A stretch of DNA of 9,809 nucleotides from Phycisphaerales bacterium (GTDB lineage: Bacteria; Planctomycetota; Phycisphaerae; Phycisphaerales; UBA1924): assembly GCA_030680655.1 (NCBI GenBank), contig JAUXUZ010000393.1, positions 1 through 9,809 of the forward strand, read 5' to 3'. Numbering within the stretch: the first letter of the stretch is position 1; every line of letters begins with the position of its first letter. Below, in pieces: positions 5,508 to 9,809 of this stretch. Position numbers and translations under genes: made by a program. The notes below the pieces were generated by a model. The model did not search any database and was not told the DNA's origin. It worked only from the letters and a program-made list of their open reading frames with translations.

Positions 5508-5684
5508 GGCGAAGCGCCTCCCTCAATTGCCTGCGGCAGCAAGGAAGGGGGGTTTGTTGCTGGCTTTCCGGGGTGTCGGCGGATGACCGCCTTCACGCCC
5601 CGGCTACTGACTCTGACCCCGCCGGGGTCCAAGGCATCGAGCCTGTCGGTGAAACGCCGCCACCTTCCTCACCCTCAATAACAA

Positions 5685-5709
5685 CAAGGCCCGGCGGTGC
5701 CGGGCCTTG
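5685..5709 (-). terminator. Intrinsic terminator of the amidase gene
   Basis: An 11-bp perfect GC-rich stem (5685-5695 with 5699-5709) with a 3-nt loop lies about 28 bp past the amidase stop. On the minus strand it is followed by a T-rich tail, TTGTTATT. Confidence 0.8.
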
Positions 5710-5737
5710 ATGATCGTTGTATGTGACTGAAGGGGGC

Positions 5738-6415
5738 TTACCGCTCGGCGATCATGGCCCTGAACTGCTGCTCGGGGAAGAGGGGTCCGGGGTCGGCGGT
5801 GGGGGCGATGTCGCGGTGGAGGTAGACCTTGTCGCGGGGGATCTTCAGCTCGTCGCAGAGCTTGTCGACCAGGGCGGCGGCGCGCTGGAGCTGGGCGGCG
5901 GTGAAGTGCTCGCGTGAGCCGTCGCCGACGAGGCAGATGGAGACGGCGTTGTTGTTGAAGAACTTCTCGTTGCGGCCGCCGGCGTGGGCGCCGGGGAGCT
6001 GGTCCATCCAGCGGTAGGTGACGTGGAGGTCGCCGTCGTTCATGCCTCGGCCGTTGCCGATGACGAAGTGGTGGCCGATGCCCTTGAAGCCGAGCTTGGT
6101 GTGGGCCTTGGCGATCGACTCGGGCGAGCCGACGGGCGACTCGGAGTGGTGGATGACGATGGCCTGCCAGCGTGCGGCGGCGATGAGCTTGTTGGTCCGC
6201 AGGACCGACTCGAGGTTGTAGGTGGTGCCGGTGGCGGCGAGGGCGGGCATGGTGCGCCCGTCGACGCGCGGGGCGTTCTGGCGGTCCAGCAGGAGGAGCG
6301 AGCCGCCGACGGCGGTCATGGCGCCCATCAGGCAGAGCCAGACGGTGCGCGCGCGGGCGCCGGCGCTTGGGGCCTTGGAGCGGGTGGACTTGGTTGTGCG
6401 GCGAGACCTTGCCAT
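5738..6415 (-). CDS. N-acetylmuramoyl-L-alanine amidase (Amidase_2 family), membrane-anchored
   Basis: From the ATG at 6415 the product is 225 residues. A basic N-terminus (MARSRRTTKS) leads into one hydrophobic helix (about 24-44), so the protein is probably anchored with its catalytic domain outside the cytoplasm. Residues 84-215 form a zinc amidase domain of the T7-lysozyme/AmpD/PGRP type, which cuts the bond between N-acetylmuramic acid and L-alanine of peptidoglycan. Zinc ligands fit His89 in VIHHS, His200 in YLHRDI and Asp208 in TADPG; GIGHHFVI (112-119) and NNNAVSICLVGD (154-165) are typical core strands. The active site looks complete. An in-frame ATG at 6472 would add 19 residues, but neither start has a strong ribosome binding site; 6415 better matches an anchor protein. 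A palindromic AT-rich box GAATATATTC at 6510-6519 may serve as the -10 region. The gene is monocistronic and ends in a clear terminator. Confidence 0.88.
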   Translation of the reverse strand: MARSRRTTKSTRSKAPSAGARARTVWLCLMGAMTAVGGSLLLLDRQNAPRVDGRTMPALAATGTTYNLESVLRTNKLIAAARWQAIVIHHSESPVGSPESIAKAHTKLGFKGIGHHFVIGNGRGMNDGDLHVTYRWMDQLPGAHAGGRNEKFFNNNAVSICLVGDGSREHFTAAQLQRAAALVDKLCDELKIPRDKVYLHRDIAPTADPGPLFPEQQFRAMIAER

Positions 6416-6620
6416 GGAATGCTCACGTCCGTGGAGCGACAGATGAATCAACTGTAGATCGACCGACCGCATGGATCGGCGTAGAGCACGGGGGCGCTTG
6501 GCAATTGCCGAATATATTCTCGGTCCTGCCCAGCGCTACCACCGTCACGCGCTGCGCGACGCGCAACAGATGCGGAGTGTGCCGAACGCCGCCCGACCAG
6601 CGGGGCGTTTGCCCGGCGCG

Positions 6621-6851
6621 TCAGTCCTTCGCGGAGAGGCGCTGCTGCAGGTTGGGCTTCTCGCGCCCGACGTCGTCGAAGATCTTCTGCGGCGCGTACT
6701 GGCCGCGGACGGAGTCGTACGAATCGAAGGGGGAGCGCGTCTCTTCGGGTGAGAGGAGCGGGCGAGCGCAGCCTGCGGCAGCGCCGAGCAGGCACGCGGC
6801 GAGGAGGGCGAGTGTGATGGGTGTGGCGGGTTGGGCCGCGGGCTTCTTCAT
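6621..6851 (-). CDS. Small predicted lipoprotein
   Basis: The 76-residue product has a textbook N-terminus: MKKPAAQPAT, a hydrophobic helix ITLALLAACLLGAAA, and a lipobox ending AAGC with the lipidated Cys at residue 28. The mature part is only about 49 residues (RSPFDSYDSVRGQYAPQKIFDDVGREKPNLQQRLSAKD), polar and probably extended or partly disordered. It would sit as a lipid-anchored protein in an envelope membrane; a structural or partner role is possible but not shown. The ATG at 6851 follows the TrmL stop by 14 bp, so the two genes are probably cotranscribed although their functions look unrelated. The ribosome binding site is weak. The frame stays open upstream through the trmL gene to about 7211, but that part is shadow composition rich in Arg, Pro and His, so the start at 6851 is chosen. 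I do not recognise the family. Confidence 0.78.
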   Translation of the reverse strand: MKKPAAQPATPITLALLAACLLGAAAGCARPLLSPEETRSPFDSYDSVRGQYAPQKIFDDVGREKPNLQQRLSAKD

Positions 6852-6865
6852 CGGCTTGGAGTGTA

Positions 6866-7417
6866 TCAGCGGGCGTCGGAGGGTGCGCCCGCACCTGCGG
6901 CCCCCCCCGTCGCGCGGTCGATGGTGGCGCCGGGCCCGATGCGGAGCTGGCCGCGCCTGAGCATCTGGTCGATGCCCAGGTATACGGCAGCGCAGACGGC
7001 GGTGGCGAGGTTGAGGCTGCGCTCGGCGGGCGCCATGGGGAGGCGCACAGCGCGCCCGGGGAAGCGGTTGATGACCTCGATGGGCAGGCCGCTGGTCTCG
7101 CCGCCGAACAGGAGCAGGTCGCCGGGGTTGAGGTCGGCGTCGTGGACGGTGCGGTCGGTGCGGGTGGTGAAGACCCAGATGCGATCGGGGGCGGGCACGG
7201 CGGCGAGGCAATCGTCGAGCGAGTCGTGCTCGACGGGGGCGAGGCGTGCCCAGTAGTCGAGCCCGGCGCGGCGGCAGGCCTTCTCGGAGGTGTCGAAGGC
7301 GAGGGGGCGGATGAGGTGGAGGGCGCAGCCGGTGGCGATGGCGGTACGGCCGATGTTGCCGGTGTTGTTGGGGATCTGCGGCTGGTGGAGGGCGAGGTGG
7401 AAGAGGGGGTTGGTCAA
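6866..7417 (-). CDS. trmL: tRNA (cytidine/uridine-34 2'-O) methyltransferase TrmL, SPOUT family
   Basis: TrmL uses S-adenosylmethionine to methylate the ribose of the wobble base in certain leucine tRNAs. All three SPOUT motifs are present: HQPQIPNNTGNIGRTAIATG (11-30, with LHLIRPLAF after it), LLFGGETSGLP (102-112) and RLPMAPAERSLNLATAV (125-141), which forms the trefoil knot that binds the cofactor. The product is 183 residues from a TTG at 7417; the E. coli enzyme is about 157, and the excess is a Gly/Ala-rich C-terminal tail. TTG is chosen because the frame otherwise runs back through the tlpA terminator, no ATG or GTG lies between that terminator and the conserved start PLFHLALHQPQIP, and family members begin close to this point. 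No clear ribosome binding site is visible. A run of eight G (minus strand; plus 6901-6908) lies in the tail. The lipoprotein gene follows after 14 bp. Confidence 0.92.
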   Translation of the reverse strand: MTNPLFHLALHQPQIPNNTGNIGRTAIATGCALHLIRPLAFDTSEKACRRAGLDYWARLAPVEHDSLDDCLAAVPAPDRIWVFTTRTDRTVHDADLNPGDLLLFGGETSGLPIEVINRFPGRAVRLPMAPAERSLNLATAVCAAVYLGIDQMLRRGQLRIGPGATIDRATGGAAGAGAPSDAR

Positions 7418-7424
7418 GTGAGGT

Positions 7425-7446
7425 GGGGCGGGGGAGGAGGGGTGGG
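7425..7446 (+). other. G-quadruplex-type tract just upstream of trmL start
   Basis: G-runs at 7425-7428, 7430-7434, 7439-7442 and 7444-7446 on the plus strand have loops of 1, 4 and 1 nt and end 8 bp before the trmL TTG codon. In the mRNA this is a C-rich leader with no Shine-Dalgarno sequence. A folded quadruplex on the template strand could affect transcription; this is inference. Confidence 0.45.
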
Positions 7447-7466
7447 CCAGTAAGCGGATGTGAAAA

Positions 7467-7493
7467 CGCCCGGGACGGTACCCGTCCCGGGCG
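7467..7493 (-). terminator. Intrinsic terminator of the thioredoxin-like gene
   Basis: A 12-bp perfect stem (CGCCCGGGACGG at 7467-7478 with 7482-7493) and a 3-nt loop lie 27 bp past the stop, followed on the minus strand by TTTT. It is the clearest terminator in the window. Confidence 0.88.
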
Positions 7494-7520
7494 CTGGTCA
7501 TTTGCGGAGGGTTGAGCGGC

Positions 7521-8822
7521 TCAGCCGCCCTTGGCGGCGATGGCCTTCTTGATGGCAGCGCGGCGGGCGGCGACGCCCGGGTCACGCTCGATGATCTGCG
7601 TGACGATGTTGCGGAAGTTGGGCTGGTGGGGGTTGCCCTGCCAGCGGACGACGCCGTCGGTGCTGAGGACGTAGATCATGGGGATGGCCTTGACGGAGGC
7701 CTTCTTCATGATCGCGCTGCCCAGGTCGTAGGCGTGGGCGTACTCGGTGTTGTGGTCGCGGAGGAACTGCTGCACGGTGGGACGGCTCTCGCCCTGGGGG
7801 TACTTCTCGGCCTCTTCACCGGTAAGGTTGCCGCCGAACTTGAAGCCGGAAAGGCCGACAACCTGGAGGTCGTCGCGGTAGGTGCGCTGCATCTCGTCGA
7901 TCAGGGGCATGGCCTTCTTGCAGGGGACGCACCAGGTGGCCCAGAAGTCGATGATGACGACCTTGCCCATGAGGTCGGGGGCCTTGCCGTCGGGGGTGTT
8001 GAGCCACTGGACGGCCTCGAAGCCGAAGGGGACCTGCTGGTTCTGGAAGTCGGTGCCCATGGCGTCGACGATTTCCTTGTCGTTCTTGGCGGGCCAGAAG
8101 GCCTTGTCGTAGGCCTCGGGGCCGGGGGGTGCGAAGGAGACCTTGATCTTCTGGCCGGCGTCGATGCCGGTGCCCTTGACCTTGGTGCGGGCGGCCTCTG
8201 CGGCGGCGCTCTTGAGCCCGGAGACGAAGTTGGCGGGCGCCTCGGCGGCCTCGGCGGGGGTCTCGGCGGCGAGCATGTTCACGGCGCGCTCGAGCGAGTC
8301 GGTGGAGATGTCGCCGAAGCGCAGGTTGCCGGCGCGGTCGATGACGTAGATGTCGGGGTCGTTGTCGCTCAGGAGCGCTTCGCGGAGCTTGTTGCCGGCG
8401 TCCTTGGCTGTGAGCAGCTTGATGCCGCGGACGGAGAGGACGTCGGCGGCGTTCTCGTAGCGTGTGTCGTTGTGGGCGGCGATGACGACGACGCCCTTGT
8501 CCTTGTTGCTCTCGGCGATGCGAGCGACGCGTGCGATCAGCGACTGGTTGCTGGGCTGCCAGCCCGACCAGAAGGTGATGACGACGACCTTGTCCTGGAG
8601 CGACTCGGCGGTGGGCGCGGTGCCGTTTTGCCAGTCGGTCAGGAGCGACCAGTTGATCGCGGCGGGCTTGAGCTCCATGCCGGTCAGCTTGTCGCGCCGT
8701 GTTTCACCGGCGACGCCCTCGCGAGCGACCTCGGGTGTGGCGATGGGCGGTGCGCCGAGGGCCAGGCCGGCGACGGCCACCAGCGCGGCTGCGGAGAGGA
8801 ACATGGAGGAAAGCTGCTTCAT
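7521..8822 (-). CDS. Exported TlpA-like protein with two thioredoxin folds, the first lacking cysteines
   Basis: The product is 433 residues from the ATG at 8822. Residues 1-23 are a signal peptide (MKQLSSMFLS, then an Ala/Val/Leu core ending ALG-A). The first thioredoxin-like domain spans about 55-185: VVVITFWSGWQPSN (79-92) sits where WCxxC belongs, but Gln89 and Asn92 replace both Cys. The second, about 265-415, has a true redox site FWATWCVPCKKAMP (293-306; Cys298 and Cys301) and the cis-Pro at AIPMIYVL (Pro381). It probably acts outside the cytoplasm as a thiol-disulfide reductase of TlpA/ResA type; its partner is unknown. The start is well supported: AGGAG lies 8 bases upstream, and upstream in-frame codons (to 8981) are non-coding and hold the probable promoter. 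It is followed by a strong terminator. The degenerate first domain may serve for binding or dimerising rather than redox chemistry. Confidence 0.88.
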   Translation of the reverse strand: MKQLSSMFLSAAALVAVAGLALGAPPIATPEVAREGVAGETRRDKLTGMELKPAAINWSLLTDWQNGTAPTAESLQDKVVVITFWSGWQPSNQSLIARVARIAESNKDKGVVVIAAHNDTRYENAADVLSVRGIKLLTAKDAGNKLREALLSDNDPDIYVIDRAGNLRFGDISTDSLERAVNMLAAETPAEAAEAPANFVSGLKSAAAEAARTKVKGTGIDAGQKIKVSFAPPGPEAYDKAFWPAKNDKEIVDAMGTDFQNQQVPFGFEAVQWLNTPDGKAPDLMGKVVIIDFWATWCVPCKKAMPLIDEMQRTYRDDLQVVGLSGFKFGGNLTGEEAEKYPQGESRPTVQQFLRDHNTEYAHAYDLGSAIMKKASVKAIPMIYVLSTDGVVRWQGNPHQPNFRNIVTQIIERDPGVAARRAAIKKAIAAKGG

Positions 8823-8933
8823 CAAGAAGACTCCTGCGTGCGGTTCGACAGATCGTGCGAGGGCGGTTGCAGAACGCTGCCGTCTGGTATATTCGTCGAT
8901 CGGTCCCTGGGCGATGCCGGGAACACCCGATTT

Positions 8934-8939
8934 AGTATA
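8934..8939 (-). promoter_or_regulatory. Probable -10 box of the thioredoxin-like gene
   Basis: TATACT on the minus strand lies about 112 bp before the start codon in locally AT-rich DNA, and is identical to the -10 box of the 3142-3534 gene. The hexamer 17 bp upstream is CAACGG, a poor -35, so activation or another sigma factor may be involved. A second AT box, TATACC at 8887-8892, is an alternative. Confidence 0.4.
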
Positions 8940-8966
8940 CAACGAAAACCGGGTATCCGTTGCCAC

Positions 8967-8992
8967 AACTGTTCGACGCACGACGAACAGTT
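8967..8992. repeat. Inverted repeat, 9-bp arms, 8-nt loop, upstream of the thioredoxin-like gene
   Basis: AACTGTTCG (8967-8975) pairs exactly with CGAACAGTT (8984-8992). It lies 14 bp past the stop of the methyltransferase gene and about 28 bp above the probable -10 box of the next gene. It could be a weak terminator for the former (no T-run on minus) or a binding site placed for activation of the latter. Confidence 0.5.
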
Positions 8993-9005
8993 TGGTTCGC
9001 TCGCC

Positions 9006-9809
9006 TTAAGGGATGGGAGAAGTGGGCGGGGTGAGGCGTACGAGTTCGTAAAGGGCGACAGCGCAGGAGGTGGCCGCGTTGAGCGAATCGACCCCCGCGG
9101 CCATGGGGATTCGCACACGCTGGCAGGCACTGGCGAGGGTCTCGGAGCGCAGCCCCGGCCCTTCAGCGCCGATCATCAGGGCGAAATTACGAACGGAATC
9201 CGTACACTGCTCGCCCGCAAGCGAAGCGAGGCTGGTCTCGCCGGCGGGCGTAAGGGCGAGGGTCTCAAAGCCGGCGCGCCGGACGCGGTCCAGGTCGCCC
9301 GGCCAGGTGTCGGCGGTCGCCCAGGGGAGGCGCAGGGCGAGGCCCACCGACACCCGCAGCGACTTGCGGTAGAGCGGGTCAGCACAGCGCGGCGAAAGGA
9401 GGATGCCGCTCGCCCCAAGCGCCGCGGCGTTGCGGAAGATGGCACCGATGTTGTCATGGTTGGAGAGGTCCTCGAGGATCACCAGCGGGCCGCGTCGCGT
9501 CGCGGCCTCGGCGAGCAGTTCATCGACTGTCCGCGGCTTTCGTCGTGCGCCGATGGCCAGCAGGCCGCGGTGGATGGTGAAGCCGATGACCGACTCCATC
9601 TGCTCGTGGGGGAGGGTGTAGATGGGAACGGGGGCTGGCAGGAGGGCGAGGTCGGCGTGGTTGGCCTCGACCTGCGCGGGGGTGGCGAGCACGCTGAGGG
9701 TCTGGTGCTCGCAGCGCACCAGGTGGTGGAGCACGACCTTTCCCTCGGCGTAGACCTTGCCGAAGGGTGCTTCGGCGGTGCCACCGGGCAGAGCAGCACC
9801 GAACTCGGC
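9006..9809 (-). CDS. TrmH/SpoU-family RNA 2'-O-methyltransferase, 5' end cut by window edge
   Basis: The frame is open to the window edge, giving 267 visible residues. The visible N-terminal part (VYAEGKVVLHHLVRCEHQTLSVLATP, then VIGFTIHRGLLAIGAR) matches the L30e-like RNA-binding domain of SpoU enzymes, where families read AEGxxxVxxLL, so the gene starts beyond the edge rather than at the GTG at 9734. The catalytic SPOUT domain follows with motif 1 ILEDLSNHDNIGAIFRNA (about 111-128; Asn120 and Arg126), motif 2 MIGAEGPGL (212-220) and motif 3 VRIPMAAGVDSLNAATSCAVALYE (232-255). These enzymes methylate a ribose in rRNA or tRNA with S-adenosylmethionine; which nucleotide cannot be told here. 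Motif 1 has NHDN where many relatives have DPxN, a mild change. The stop at 9006 is followed by the inverted repeat at 8967-8992. Confidence 0.9.
   Translation of the reverse strand, partial: AEFGAALPGGTAEAPFGKVYAEGKVVLHHLVRCEHQTLSVLATPAQVEANHADLALLPAPVPIYTLPHEQMESVIGFTIHRGLLAIGARRKPRTVDELLAEAATRRGPLVILEDLSNHDNIGAIFRNAAALGASGILLSPRCADPLYRKSLRVSVGLALRLPWATADTWPGDLDRVRRAGFETLALTPAGETSLASLAGEQCTDSVRNFALMIGAEGPGLRSETLASACQRVRIPMAAGVDSLNAATSCAVALYELVRLTPPTSPIP

Noticed and set aside
5078..5632. 184-codon minus frame over the start-less gene
   Set aside because: Low-complexity Ser, Thr and Pro composition is a frame shadow; the alternative frame reads as a globular protein.
7418..7585. N-terminal extension of trmL to an ATG at 7585
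   Set aside because: It would translate through the end of the thioredoxin-like gene and its terminator, and gives non-conserved Pro/Arg-rich residues.
8823..8981. N-terminal extension of the thioredoxin-like frame
   Set aside because: The signal peptide and AGGAG ribosome binding site place the start at 8822; the extension covers the probable promoter.

Overview
The window is GC-rich (roughly two thirds G+C by eye) bacterial chromosome. Ten of the eleven genes I support are on the minus strand; the exception is a Fic gene. The mix of a cytosolic Hanks-type Ser/Thr kinase, tandem-thioredoxin TlpA-like protein, small lipoprotein, SPOUT methyltransferases and a one-domain zinc amidase, with TATACT-type -10 boxes and long GC-rich hairpins, suggests a Planctomycetota bacterium, perhaps a Phycisphaerae-type lineage. 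That assignment is inference from gene style, not from a marker gene.

Layout, left to right. 1-625: 3'-truncated LuxR-type regulator (minus). 835-1863: divergent calcineurin-like metallophosphoesterase (minus), with two strong hairpins around its uncertain start. 1910-2839: Ser/Thr protein kinase (minus), directly upstream of the phosphoesterase, so a possible kinase/phosphatase pair. 2840-3141: non-coding, with a G-quadruplex-like tract. 3142-3534: small uncharacterised protein (minus) with a good sigma70-type promoter. 3798-4946: class II Fic protein with a C-terminal winged helix (plus), preceded by two matching 22-bp palindromes that overlap its likely promoter. 5037-5450: a coding-looking minus frame with no ATG, GTG or TTG start, next to long G/C homopolymers. 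5738-6415: membrane-anchored N-acetylmuramoyl-L-alanine amidase with a clear terminator. 6621-7417: tRNA wobble 2'-O-methyltransferase TrmL followed 14 bp later by a small lipoprotein. 7521-8822: exported tandem-thioredoxin protein with a textbook terminator. 9006-9809: 5'-truncated TrmH/SpoU-family RNA methyltransferase.

Most of the window is housekeeping: RNA modification, envelope redox and peptidoglycan turnover. The accessory-looking part is about 3.1-5.5 kb, where the Fic gene interrupts the minus-strand array, the intergenic DNA is AT-richer, and the start-less gene lies. The strongest new observation is the double palindrome in front of fic, which I read as an autoregulatory operator for its winged-helix domain. 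Second is the coding frame without a start codon. I see no CRISPR array, tRNA, rRNA, insertion sequence or phage gene.
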